NCBI GenBank assembly: GCA_011052015.1
Contig: DRJZ01000107.1
Coordinates: 1 to 32,948, forward strand
Direction: 5' to 3'
Source of the DNA: Acidiferrobacteraceae bacterium
GTDB lineage: Bacteria > Pseudomonadota > Gammaproteobacteria > HyVt-429
DNA: 32,948 nucleotides
The position numbers and the translations under genes were made by a program. Under the pieces are notes generated by a model. That model searched no databases, was not told where the DNA came from, and worked only from the letters and a program-made list of their open reading frames with translations. This document shows, piece by piece, positions 15,843-23,784 of the stretch (position 1 is its first letter; each line of letters begins with the position of its first letter).

Positions 15843-16193
15843 ATGCATTTTAAGATGATTATTAGTCTGGTGGATGATGACAAGACCGATGCCATCATGG
15901 ACGCCGCACGCGAAGCCGGCGCCACCGGTGCAACGGTAATTAATCACGCCCGGGGAGAGGGACTTAAACCCAGCAAAACATTTTTTGGTCTCGAACTGGA
16001 GACCCAGCGGGATATGTTGATTTTTTTGGTGGAAGAGCACCTCAGCCGAAAGATTCTGGAAAAGGTTGCCGAGGTAGGCAAGTTTGACGAAAATGTCGGC
16101 AGCGGTATTGCCTTTCAAATTGATGTCGATGATGTCATTGGGGTAGGCAAACAAATTCGTAAATTGACTGATGTTGTTGAGGAGGAACTATAA
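15843..16193 (+). CDS. PII-like (P-II superfamily) signalling protein
   Basis: The 116-residue product has the P-II length and ferredoxin-like fold pattern. Residues 1-40 read 'MHFKMIISLVDDDKTDAIMD' then 'AAREAGATGATVINHARGEG', matching the first strand-helix-strand of the family. The stretch 'GSGIAFQIDVDDVIGV' occupies the nucleotide-binding and last-strand region. The T-loop (about 38-55) lacks Tyr51, which GlnD uridylylates in GlnB/GlnK, and the whole protein contains no tyrosine. Control is therefore by ligand binding, not uridylylation. Shine-Dalgarno 'GAGGAG' lies at 15829-15834. Its stop overlaps the next ATG (TAATG). By analogy with GlnK-AmtB and SbtB-SbtA it may bind and gate the DUF1538 proteins; this is inference. 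Confidence 0.85.
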   Translation: MHFKMIISLVDDDKTDAIMDAAREAGATGATVINHARGEGLKPSKTFFGLELETQRDMLIFLVEEHLSRKILEKVAEVGKFDENVGSGIAFQIDVDDVIGVGKQIRKLTDVVEEEL

Positions 16194-16597
16194 TGAATGA
16201 AAGAAAGTTAATCAGGGTCGCGGATGTGATGAAGAACGATGCCCACATCATCGATGGGATGGACACCATCCGCGACGCCATACATTTAATGAAGGAAAAT
16301 CAAGTCAAGACCCTCATTGTGGATAGGCGTCACGACGATGACGAATACGGCATCCTGTTGGTGGCCGATATCGCCCGTAGTGTACTTGCAAAAGACCGTG
16401 CGCCGGAGCGAATCAACGTCTATGAAATTATGTCAAAGCCGGTTATCAGCGTACCACCGCAAATGGACATACGCTACTGCGCACGAATGTTTAACCAATT
16501 CCAATTGACCCGTGCCCCAGTGGCCGAAGATGGAAAAATAATTGGCATGGTGAGCTTTACCGATATGGTATTAAAGGGGCTTTACGATTTGTACTGA
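16193..16597 (+). CDS. CBS-domain pair protein
   Basis: The 134-residue product consists of two CBS domains and almost nothing else. The first spans about residues 8-66 ('VADVMKNDAHIIDGMDTIRD' through 'LLVADIARSVL'). The second spans about 76-134 ('VYEIMSKPVISVPPQMDIRY' through 'GMVSFTDMVLKGL'). Such Bateman modules bind AMP, ATP or related nucleotides and regulate attached or partner proteins. The ATG overlaps the TAA of the PII-like gene and has a strong 'GAGGAGG' in front, so it belongs to the same operon. Pairing a PII-like and a CBS protein with one membrane system implies two adenine-nucleotide sensors for one transporter, which is inferred. Confidence 0.9.
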   Translation: MNERKLIRVADVMKNDAHIIDGMDTIRDAIHLMKENQVKTLIVDRRHDDDEYGILLVADIARSVLAKDRAPERINVYEIMSKPVISVPPQMDIRYCARMFNQFQLTRAPVAEDGKIIGMVSFTDMVLKGLYDLY

Positions 16598-16667
16598 GTA
16601 TCCTACTTCCGTGCACCAAGCAACGGTGATCGCCCCCAATACGGGCCTGGCGACCCGCAGCCTTTGC

Positions 16668-16853
16668 TTATTCACTAACAGCGCACCCAGTTCGCGCATA
16701 CGCTGACTTGATAACTTTCAAATTGGGTAAGGCCGCCCGCAATTTACGTTGGTGCATATCGCCCAATAACTGATCCAACTCCCGAGCAATATCCAATGAG
16801 GCTTCTATCTCACTGACGCAGCTATTGAAATCGGCTGTAATTTTAGCATTCAT
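16668..16853 (-). CDS. Small hypothetical protein
   Basis: The product has 61 residues if started at the ATG at 16853 ('MNAKITADFNSCVSEIEASL'). It is helical with heptad-like leucines ('DIARELDQLLGDMHQRKLRA') and no membrane segment. I do not recognise it. Starting further upstream at 16913 would add 20 unlikely residues, so the shorter form is preferred, though no clear Shine-Dalgarno supports it. It is convergent with the CBS gene across 70 bp. The 215 bp upstream of it hold nothing I recognise. Confidence 0.4.
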   Translation of the reverse strand: MNAKITADFNSCVSEIEASLDIARELDQLLGDMHQRKLRAALPNLKVIKSAYARTGCAVSE

Positions 16854-17068
16854 TATCTTGTCATCCCCTTGCATTTTATGGGTGTGCCGGTCTCGCGGGG
16901 CAGTCCCCCACAAGCTTATGGGTACATAGTAGTCACCCAGCGCTTACATATAGCTTACATATCGGCCAATACCAAAGATTTTTGCGTGACTTTCGGTATC
17001 AAAGGCACAAATTTAATGACAAACGGCTGGATCCAAAGAACTGAGAGGAATAACGGGGTTACAGTGGT

Positions 17069-17467
17069 CTAAATACTCTTTTGCCACGTCTCAAAAAATT
17101 CCTGTTGCTCTTTGACCGAGGCCACTTCCACATCTGGACCGGTATCAAATATATTAACCAAATCATCCGGTCCACTCAGTTCGCCCATACGCAGTTTGTA
17201 GGCGTTCACCCCCGAACCTGTTTCCAAGCACAATCCCGAAGGGTACACATGCCGACTGGCGCCATAACACACAGGCGTCAATCCGGGCCCGGCCAACTCC
17301 TCTCGTAGCTCAACAAGGGCGCTCCAAAAGTCCAGGGCCTCGACCTCAAACTCCTGCCCACCCATGCTGAGGACAAGATGACAGACTCTGCCATCCTGGC
17401 TGAGCTTAAATGTCCCTTTGTTTGATTGGCCATCAACAGGCACCACTTCGATATCTATATTATTCAT
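17069..17467 (-). CDS. Conserved hypothetical protein
   Basis: The product has 132 residues, is soluble and has no signal peptide. Blocks such as 'VVPVDGQSNKGTFKL', 'ALVELREELAGPGLTPVCYG', 'ASRHVYPSGLC' and 'LVNIFDTGPDVEVASVKEQQ' resemble a small uncharacterised protein family that I have seen in diverse bacteria, in which 'CYGASRNVYPSGM' and 'IFDSGPDxxPASVxEQ' are conserved. No function is known to me. Its start codon overlaps the stop of the DUF1648 gene (ATGA), so the two are translationally coupled and may work together. Confidence 0.65.
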   Translation of the reverse strand: MNNIDIEVVPVDGQSNKGTFKLSQDGRVCHLVLSMGGQEFEVEALDFWSALVELREELAGPGLTPVCYGASRHVYPSGLCLETGSGVNAYKLRMGELSGPDDLVNIFDTGPDVEVASVKEQQEFFETWQKSI

Positions 17468-17970
17468 GGAGTCAACCCAGACTGAGGTGGAATCTTATTG
17501 AACTTGCCATATAACAGCTTTAGCCAAACGACCAGCACAAGCACATACAAACCGATCATCGAAAAAAAGTGGTCATTATTGAGTCGCACAGGATCTGATA
17601 TGTTGGCCATAAACACAAGGTGGGTCACAGCGATGATAAAACAGTTGGTGAATACACCGAAAAATTGCATCCATGCGGACATGGATCTAATACTTTGGGC
17701 CTTTCTTTCTTCCGCTAACCAATATTCCCTTTTGGGGAAACTGATAAGCCTCACCGGGAATCGACTGAATATGACCGGCATGAGCAAGAAAACCACCGTG
17801 TTAACAATCAGGCTTAAACCGCCTATCACTACATTGGCATCCTTTTTATGCCAGGCATTTGGCACACCTCCATCCCCAAAATTGACAGCCACATAATCCG
17901 GCAATTGAGGCAGATAGTAGTATTGCAAGTATAGGCCCACTAACATGGTGGTGATAAGTAATGCTTTCAT
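17464..17970 (-). CDS. DUF1648-type membrane protein
   Basis: The product has 168 residues with four hydrophobic segments: about 3-19, 47-70, 100-123 and 140-157. After the first helix comes 'LPDYVAVNFGDGGVPNAWHK', the DUF1648 signature ('LPxxVxxHFxxxGxPdgW') also seen at the start of SdpI-like proteins. DUF1648 proteins are small integral-membrane proteins. In SdpI the family confers immunity to a toxic peptide, but that role should not be assumed here. The stop codon overlaps the start of the downstream conserved hypothetical gene. Upstream lies an inverted repeat (18001-18059). Confidence 0.7.
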   Translation of the reverse strand: MKALLITTMLVGLYLQYYYLPQLPDYVAVNFGDGGVPNAWHKKDANVVIGGLSLIVNTVVFLLMPVIFSRFPVRLISFPKREYWLAEERKAQSIRSMSAWMQFFGVFTNCFIIAVTHLVFMANISDPVRLNNDHFFSMIGLYVLVLVVWLKLLYGKFNKIPPQSGLTP

Positions 17971-18000
17971 AGCCCAGGGAACCTCTTAATGACCCTCAAT

Positions 18001-18059
18001 CGCCAAGACGCCAGGCTGAGACCGCTTATTTTCAAAAGAAAATGCTTGGCGTCTTGGCG
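18001..18059. repeat. 13-bp inverted repeat with 'CGCCAAGACGCCA' arms
   Basis: 'CGCCAAGACGCCA' at 18001-18013 is perfectly complementary to 'TGGCGTCTTGGCG' at 18047-18059, with a 33-nt spacer that itself contains the small palindrome 'TTTTCAAAAGAAAA'. The arm sequence is of the 'GCCAAGACGCCAAG' kind seen as dispersed repeats in many bacterial genomes. It lies upstream of the DUF1648 gene. Confidence 0.6.
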
Positions 18060-18139
18060 GCTCAAGTTCAATTGTTCAATATATTCCTAGTTATAGCACA
18101 TCAAAATGAACCCGTGTTTTCCATAAAGGATTCGTAATG

Positions 18140-18401
18140 TTTTTACTGATCATTTTTGAGCACAAAATCACCCGTTGGGCCTTGCGCAGAAAACTCTACT
18201 CCTTCGTCCAAGTCATTAAACAGGTCTGTGTTAAAAGCTTTGTCTCTACCCGGAAATCAAGCTCGCTTTGCACTGACCACAGCTTCCGTCGCTGCAACCA
18301 TAGGCCGGTGACAGGCCGGTTCGCAACGCGGTTTCCAAAAGGCTATCGTTGCCCTCAACAAAATAGTCGTGTCCACTAGACTGCAACAGCACATAGGCCG
18401 A
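18140..18401 (-). pseudogene. Decayed 2Fe-2S ferredoxin gene
   Basis: From an ATG at 18401 the minus strand reads 'MSAYVLLQSSGHDYFVEGND', 'SLLETALRTGL' and 'YGCSDGSCGQCKASLISG', then a TAG at 18246. This is the first half of a plant-type [2Fe-2S] ferredoxin with three of the four cluster cysteines (C-x4-C-x2-C). After the stop, another frame continues with 'KAQRVILCSKM', resembling the fourth-cysteine region 'GxxLLCSxTA'. At least one frameshift and stop codons have therefore broken the gene. A 51-residue three-cysteine product could not hold a normal cluster. It is divergent from the lytic transglycosylase gene. Confidence 0.65.
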
Positions 18402-18653
18402 CATCAAGCGTCGGCTAAGATATATTGTCACCAAAGGCATCTTTACTGCCGTATTAATGCTAAGCTTAAACCTCAAATACAGACCTCGCAAAGATGTGCC
18501 ATAGACCACAACCGCTCTTCTAGAACAGCCGTAACAAGGTTGGCATACCGGCAAAACAACCACCATGCTCAATTCTGGGGTCGAGGCGCGAGTGCAGTAC
18601 GCCTAATGACACAATACCAATACAATCATTGCGGGAACCACACCATCTCCGGC

Positions 18654-20705
18654 ATGCACACCATCGCCACACTTCGCCACCAGGTGGGTGTTGCCACGCT
18701 ATTATTGGGCGCCCTGCTCAGTGCGGTACCGGCCCTCACAAAAGCCCACCACCTGCTAGGAGAGTACAAACTCAACTGCGACTCCACCTTCCCCTGCCCG
18801 CCAGAGCTACAACGCCGAATTGACCTCTGGATTGAAGTGTTCTCAAAGTATCGCAAGGGTCAGGTCATACTCCATGATTCCAAACGGCCCGAACGCATCT
18901 ACGCCGTCATGGACGCGGGGCTCAACTGCTCCAGGCGTCGCGAACCGTCCAAGATCAGGAAAAAACGCAGAAAGATTGCGGCAAATCTACGTCAGGTCGC
19001 CACTAAGCTAGAGAAAAAACATCCCTTAAGTAACTACGAGAGTCATTTAGCAAAGATGTTTAAGGGCCAAAAGCCATCTGAATTACGCAGCGCAGCACGC
19101 CGGATCCGCTGCCAGGATGGCAACCGGGACCGATTCGCCGAGGCACTGCAACGCTATGGCAACTATAAAAATATAGTTGTTGCGGGTCTGCGTGACGCCA
19201 AACTACCCGCCGACATACAGTATTTACCATTCGTAGAATCCGGATATAACCCCATGGCCTACTCACGGGTTGGGGCCGCAGGTATGTGGCAGATCATGCC
19301 CCGGACTGCCCGTAAACTGGGTCTACAACTTGGCAGCACCATAGATGAACGCCTCGACCCACAAATGGCCACCACTGCGGCTGTTCAATATTTCAAACGC
19401 AGCCACAAAATCCTGGGCAAGGCGGCGCGCAAAAAGAACATCACTGCCGATACCAGTCTCTATCCTTTCGTGATCACCTCCTATAACTACGGCATCACCG
19501 GTATGCGTCGGGCGATACTTAAGATGGGTCCGGATTTTGTCAAGGTAATTCAAAAATATCAGGCTCGCACCTTTCGGGTTGCAGTTAAAAACTTTTACGC
19601 AAGTTTTCTAGCCGCGCGTCATGTTGCCCGCAACGCATCACAGTATTTCCCTGGAATACGTTTAAATTCACCCATACATTTTCAAGAGATCTTGATTGGT
19701 AAATCAACATCGGTGAAACGATTGACTAAACTGCTCGATATAAACAAAAAACAACTACGAAGACTCAACCCCAGTCTGACCCGTAATGTGTGGGCAGGCC
19801 GTCGATATATTCCTAAGGGCTTTATGTTGCGACTGCCCTTTCGCAACCAGGGCTATGGCAAGCAACTCAAACTGTTAGCCCAGCTACCCTCGGAAAAACC
19901 CCGCATGGCCGAAAGCGACTATCGTGTCCAACGTGGTGATACCGCCTGCCGTGTCGCCAGCGCCCATCGAGTTAAGTGCAGAAACCTCATTGCGATCAAC
20001 GGCCTCGGTCGGCGGGCAACGATTTATGTGGGCCAAATTCTAAAAATCCCAGAGTCCAAACAAAAACCTAAGGTAGCAACCATCGCCAAAATTAAACCCA
20101 AGGCAGTCAAGGTCGCCAGTGCCTCCAGTCTTGAACCGAAGATGGTCGTGGAACCTCCAATAAAATTGGAGGCCAAAGATATTCAAGTGCCACTGGCCCA
20201 TGCCCCGGGAGAATTATCACCGGCGGATCTTGCCAAGGCCTTCGGTATTGGTGAAGACCTCTACATTGAGGTGCTGCCCAAGGCGGGCAGCAAGCTTTAC
20301 CGCATTCGCATTGAACCGGAAGAGACCTTGGGGCACTACGCCGACTGGCTGGGAATTGGAAGCGCCAGACCGTTGCGTGAGATGAATGGAATTAGCGCAT
20401 CAAGAAATCTAAGGATCGGCGCAAAATTAAAGCTGCCTGTAAAAAGTGAGAAACAACTCAAGCGTTTTGAGCGGCGTCGTATCAGCTTTCACCGCAGCCT
20501 GGAGACTCAGTTCCAGGAACATTACAGGATTACAGGCAAGGAAGAGTACCAAGTCAAAAGGGGAGACAACGGTTGGGTTATTTCAAAAAGGACCGAGGTA
20601 CCGTTATGGTTGTTACGCCGGTTCAACCCGGAACTCTTATTCCGCCCACCCCAGATAGGCGAGACCGTTTATCTGCCGGTGATGGAACCCCGCAAGCAGG
20701 GTTAA
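18654..20705 (+). CDS. MltD-like lytic transglycosylase (SLT domain plus LysM repeats)
   Basis: The start is chosen at 18654, where the product begins with a signal peptide ('VGVATLLLGALLSAVPALTK'), giving 683 residues. A longer frame from 18369 would add 95 polar residues and is unlikely. The SLT domain contains 'LPADIQYLPFVESGYNPMAY' with the catalytic Glu at about residue 195, then 'GAAGMWQIMPRTARKLGL' and 'YNYGITGM'. The C-terminal half carries LysM-like modules that bind peptidoglycan ('YRVQRGDTACRVAS' with 'VGQILKIP', and 'YQVKRGDNGWVIS' with 'IGETVYLPV'), with one more divergent in between. The enzyme cleaves murein glycan strands to 1,6-anhydro ends in the periplasm. E. coli MltD is a lipoprotein, but no lipobox cysteine is seen here, so it is probably soluble. 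Confidence 0.88.
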   Translation: MHTIATLRHQVGVATLLLGALLSAVPALTKAHHLLGEYKLNCDSTFPCPPELQRRIDLWIEVFSKYRKGQVILHDSKRPERIYAVMDAGLNCSRRREPSKIRKKRRKIAANLRQVATKLEKKHPLSNYESHLAKMFKGQKPSELRSAARRIRCQDGNRDRFAEALQRYGNYKNIVVAGLRDAKLPADIQYLPFVESGYNPMAYSRVGAAGMWQIMPRTARKLGLQLGSTIDERLDPQMATTAAVQYFKRSHKILGKAARKKNITADTSLYPFVITSYNYGITGMRRAILKMGPDFVKVIQKYQARTFRVAVKNFYASFLAARHVARNASQYFPGIRLNSPIHFQEILIGKSTSVKRLTKLLDINKKQLRRLNPSLTRNVWAGRRYIPKGFMLRLPFRNQGYGKQLKLLAQLPSEKPRMAESDYRVQRGDTACRVASAHRVKCRNLIAINGLGRRATIYVGQILKIPESKQKPKVATIAKIKPKAVKVASASSLEPKMVVEPPIKLEAKDIQVPLAHAPGELSPADLAKAFGIGEDLYIEVLPKAGSKLYRIRIEPEETLGHYADWLGIGSARPLREMNGISASRNLRIGAKLKLPVKSEKQLKRFERRRISFHRSLETQFQEHYRITGKEEYQVKRGDNGWVISKRTEVPLWLLRRFNPELLFRPPQIGETVYLPVMEPRKQG

Positions 20706-20752
20706 GACTGCGCGTAAACCATAAGAATTCTTCGGCACAAAGAACTCACAAG

Positions 20753-20768
20753 AAAGCGTTAACGCTTT
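20753..20768. other. 16-bp perfect palindrome at the tpm stop codon
   Basis: 'AAAGCGTTAACGCTTT' is a perfect palindrome overlapping the last codons and stop of tpm in the gap between convergent genes. It is too short and too AT-rich for a strong terminator. It may be chance or a protein-binding site. Confidence 0.3.
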
Positions 20769-21412
20769 AATATATAAACTTTCTCAACTAGCGAGGTCAG
20801 CCCTCGATCACGGAATCTCGCATTCTCAGCCAATATGTCCTGCTCTAACAAGGGATCGATCGTAAACGCATCACCAAACAAACCGTGGATCTCTTCGCTA
20901 TGCACCGAGAACGGTGGGCCATCCATTTGTGATTGGGGATACTCCATGCTGACCATAAGCATCTTGGCGGTCTTGGGTATGTGTTCGATAAGCATGCGGG
21001 TGTAATTACGGCGCAAAGCGGGCGGCAGAGCGATCAATGCCGCACGATCATAGACCGCATCAATGCCTGCCAGATCCTCTTCCCCTAGGTCGAAGGCGTT
21101 ACCACGCAGGATTTCGATATTGCCGCCCCGCCAGGCGGTAAATTTGGATTGGGTTTGCTTGACAGGTACAAGATCCGATTCCGCAAAGAAAGACCCAACG
21201 GCAATTTCACTGAATTCGACCCCCAAGACCCGATAGCCCTGTTGTTGCAACCACAGCATGTCCACCGACTTGCCGCACAGGGGGACAAATATCTTCGCCC
21301 CAGGACCCAACCCGAGACGTCCAACGTAAGCAACCAGATGGGGATTAACGTCGCCTCGGTGAAAACCGATTTGATCATTCTGCCATCGTTGCTCCCAAAA
21401 TCTTTTATCCAT
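20759..21412 (-). CDS. tpm: Thiopurine S-methyltransferase
   Basis: The product has 217 residues, typical for bacterial Tpm. The opening 'FWEQRWQNDQIGFHRGDVNP' (residues 5-24) and motif I 'FVPLCGKSVDMLWLQQQGY' (42-60) followed by 'VLGVEFSE' are diagnostic of this SAM-dependent family. 'IDAVYDRAALIALPP' is the post-II segment. In bacteria the enzyme methylates thiopurines and has been linked to methylation of selenium and tellurium compounds. The protein is cytoplasmic. The gene follows yadH by 8 bp on the same strand, so it may be expressed from the yadGH transcript. Confidence 0.95.
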   Translation of the reverse strand: MDKRFWEQRWQNDQIGFHRGDVNPHLVAYVGRLGLGPGAKIFVPLCGKSVDMLWLQQQGYRVLGVEFSEIAVGSFFAESDLVPVKQTQSKFTAWRGGNIEILRGNAFDLGEEDLAGIDAVYDRAALIALPPALRRNYTRMLIEHIPKTAKMLMVSMEYPQSQMDGPPFSVHSEEIHGLFGDAFTIDPLLEQDILAENARFRDRGLTSLVEKVYILKR

Positions 21413-21420
21413 AGAAGTAA

Positions 21421-22194
21421 TTAAGTACGCAGACCTACCCCTTTGTGCAACAGATAGATGCCAATGCTAAATAAGATACAAACAAAAAGGCCGATAATGA
21501 CAAACGCAATGCCAACGTTAATATCTGACACCCCTAAGATTCCGTAACGAAAGGCATTGACCATATAAAGTATGGGATTGACCAGTGAAGCTTTCTGCCA
21601 AAACTCGGGTAATAGGTTGATGGAGTAAAACACCCCGCCTAAATAAGTCAGCGGTGTGAGCACAAAGGTGGGCACAATAGAAATGTCATCGAAGCTCTTT
21701 GCAAAAATGGCGTTAATGAATCCTCCCAGGGCAAATGCCACGGAGGTCAGGACCACCACTGCGGCGGTAATAAATAAATTATGGATGTACAAATCTGTAA
21801 AAAATAGTGACACCAAAGTCACCAATGCGCCCACTATCAAACCGCGCGCCACTCCACCCAAGGTATAGCCCAACAAGATGACATAATGGGGTACCGGGGC
21901 TACTAACACCTCTTCCACACTACACTGAAACTTGGCACTGTAAAAAGAAGACACCACATTGGCGTAAGAACTGGTAATAATAGACATCATGATGAGACCG
22001 GGTACGATGTACTCCATATAATCAAACCCACCCATCTCGCCGATGCGAGGCCCAATCAAGTTCCCGAAGATTATGAAATACAGGACCATGGTGATGGCTG
22101 GTGGCAAAATAGTCTGCACCCAGATGCGGGTGAAACGCACCATCTCCTTAAAGAGTATGGTCTTAAAGGCAATAAAGTTCTGTCTAGTGCGCAT
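21421..22194 (-). CDS. yadH: ABC-2 type transporter permease YadH
   Basis: The product has 257 residues with about six membrane helices, the standard layout of ABC-2 permeases. It matches E. coli YadH in length and in segments such as 'FKTILFKEMVRFTRIWVQT', 'LPPAITMVLYFIIFGNLIG' and 'YIVPGLIMMSIITSSYANV'. The start lies inside the 3' end of yadG (11-bp overlap), so permease and ATPase are coupled. Together they form an exporter whose substrate is not established, although the family includes polysaccharide and drug exporters. tpm follows after 8 bp. Confidence 0.93.
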   Translation of the reverse strand: MRTRQNFIAFKTILFKEMVRFTRIWVQTILPPAITMVLYFIIFGNLIGPRIGEMGGFDYMEYIVPGLIMMSIITSSYANVVSSFYSAKFQCSVEEVLVAPVPHYVILLGYTLGGVARGLIVGALVTLVSLFFTDLYIHNLFITAAVVVLTSVAFALGGFINAIFAKSFDDISIVPTFVLTPLTYLGGVFYSINLLPEFWQKASLVNPILYMVNAFRYGILGVSDINVGIAFVIIGLFVCILFSIGIYLLHKGVGLRT

Positions 22195-23137
22195 GGGCCT
22201 TAACCGTAGAAGGCATGGAATCGTCGGTTTTCACCAAACCCAAAAACAGTTCTTCCAAACGATTGGTCTTGTTGCGCATGCTCAGCACTTCAATACCTTT
22301 GGCGGACAGACAGGTAAATATCTCGTTGATGACCTGCTCTTTTGAAACATCCACCTCCAGAGTTCGATCATCTATTTTTCGCAGGACGCAGCCGGGGGCC
22401 TCGGGTAAAATACCGATGGGCTTGGCCAAGTCCAACACGAAAGTCTCTCTATCAAGCTGGGCAATAAGATTTTTCATGCTGGTGTCTTGCACAATACGTC
22501 CGTTATCGATAATGGCAAGATTGCGACACAGGCTTTCCGCCTCTTCCAGATAGTGGGTGGTGAGAATAATGGTGGTGCCGCTGGCGTTAATCTCACGCAG
22601 AAATTCCCACATGCTGCGGCGTAACTCGATATCCACTCCTGCGGTAGGTTCGTCCAGAATCAGCAGACGCGGCTCATGAACCAGGGCACGGGCAATCATC
22701 AGGCGCCGCTTCATTCCACCAGACAACAGCCTTGCTTGAACGTTACGTTTTCCCCATAAACCCAGCTTTTTCAGGTAATGCTCAGCACGTTCGTAGGCCA
22801 ACCTGCGCTCCAGACCATAGTACCCCGCCTGATTAACAACAATGTGTTTAATCTTCTCAAACACATTGAAATTAAATTCTTGTGGTACCAAACCAATACA
22901 CGCCTTCACCAACACCCGCGCAGTGTCGAGATCGTGATCAAAAACCATAACCTTGCCCGCTGTCTTGTTGACCAGGGAACAGATGATGCCAATGGCGGTG
23001 GACTTGCCCGCACCGTTGGGGCCCAACAGGCCAAAAAAATCACCCTCTTCGACTTCAAGATCAATGCCTTTAAGGGCATAAACCTCACCATCACCAGGGT
23101 AGACTTTCTCCAGATTTCTGATTGAAATTGCATTCAC
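22184..23137 (-). CDS. yadG: ABC transporter ATP-binding protein YadG
   Basis: The product has 317 residues, close to the E. coli YadG length. The Walker A motif 'GPNGAGKST' is at 39-47, the Q-loop is 'VPQEFNF', the signature 'LSGGM' is at 138-142, Walker B is 'LLILDEP' at 158-164 and the switch His is in 'TTHYLEE'. The YadG-specific 'NQAGYYG' and 'DIELRRSMWEFL' are also present, together with a C-terminal extension holding 'NRLEELFLGLV'. The start is GTG at 23137. It energises the YadH permease encoded immediately downstream with an 11-bp overlap. Confidence 0.95.
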   Translation of the reverse strand: MNAISIRNLEKVYPGDGEVYALKGIDLEVEEGDFFGLLGPNGAGKSTAIGIICSLVNKTAGKVMVFDHDLDTARVLVKACIGLVPQEFNFNVFEKIKHIVVNQAGYYGLERRLAYERAEHYLKKLGLWGKRNVQARLLSGGMKRRLMIARALVHEPRLLILDEPTAGVDIELRRSMWEFLREINASGTTIILTTHYLEEAESLCRNLAIIDNGRIVQDTSMKNLIAQLDRETFVLDLAKPIGILPEAPGCVLRKIDDRTLEVDVSKEQVINEIFTCLSAKGIEVLSMRNKTNRLEELFLGLVKTDDSMPSTVKAHAH

Positions 23138-23159
23138 GTTAGACAGTAAATCCTGATAA

Positions 23160-23636
23160 CTATTTTGAGCCTTTTTCTTTTGATTCCGGCCTGTGCTGTT
23201 CCTTCACCTCGGTAACGACACGACGCCTTAACCAGCCACCCATTTTTTGCATGAACTCTCGCCAACTCGATCTGCCGCTGCGGGCCAATTCACCTACCGC
23301 CTCGCGAGCTTTGGGCATAAAGGTGTCATACAAAAGATGTCGCAGGCTATCCCTATTGAGAGTCCCTACCCATATAAACAGGCTGGTGGAAAACACGAGG
23401 AACAAAAGAAATATTGCCCCCACTACCGGGAGCGGTACACCCGCCGCAGCCTCCAGAAATGCCTTGATACGTTCGTGGACATAGATCATGAATTCCATGG
23501 TGGCCAACGCCGCAGTGAGTAGTATGAGTACTCCCACGACACCGTAGCGAAATAACTTAGACCTTTGTTGAATTCGATCCTTGATCGAAAACAACAGGGC
23601 CAGACTGGTGGCGATTAGTAAAAGTGAGATTAACAT
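23160..23636 (-). CDS. Hypothetical membrane protein
   Basis: The product has 158 residues and was not recognised. Three hydrophobic segments lie at about residues 2-17, 31-51 and 70-91. A basic, soluble C-terminal tail follows, from about 95 to 158 ('FMPKAREAVGELARSGRSSW' to 'RPESKEKGSK'), probably cytoplasmic. It precedes yadG by 22 bp on the same strand, so it is likely the first gene of that operon. A regulatory or structural link to the exporter is possible but unproven. Confidence 0.6.
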   Translation of the reverse strand: MLISLLLIATSLALLFSIKDRIQQRSKLFRYGVVGVLILLTAALATMEFMIYVHERIKAFLEAAAGVPLPVVGAIFLLFLVFSTSLFIWVGTLNRDSLRHLLYDTFMPKAREAVGELARSGRSSWREFMQKMGGWLRRRVVTEVKEQHRPESKEKGSK

Positions 23637-23683
23637 GTGTACTTCTAATGTTTAGAAACTCTATTTACTAAATGAGTCCATTG

Positions 23684-23784
23684 GTTCCCTGACATATTTT
23701 TCTGGACCGTCAACAGCAGGGATGCTGCCGTCGAACGTACAGGGACGTATTTACCGCGTGTCCCGGAAAAATATGTCGGGGAAC
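23684..23784. repeat. 101-bp palindromic (MITE-like) repeat element
   Basis: Imperfect terminal inverted repeats, 'GTTCCCTGACATATTTTTC' at 23684-23702 and the complement of 23761-23784, match at about 18 of the first 20 positions. Inside lie a small hairpin 'CAGCAGGGATGCTG' (23714-23727) and 'ACAGGGACGTATTTACCGCG'. The phrase pair 'CAGGGATGCTG...CAGGGACGTA' resembles dispersed repeats that I know from other gammaproteobacterial genomes. It fills most of the 272-bp gap between ubiI and the small membrane-protein gene. No transposase is encoded. Confidence 0.6.

Noticed and set aside
18369-18653. 95-residue N-terminal extension of the lytic transglycosylase
   Set aside because: It overlaps the ferredoxin remnant on the other strand, is polar and Gln/His/Arg-rich, and would bury the clear signal peptide that starts at 18654.
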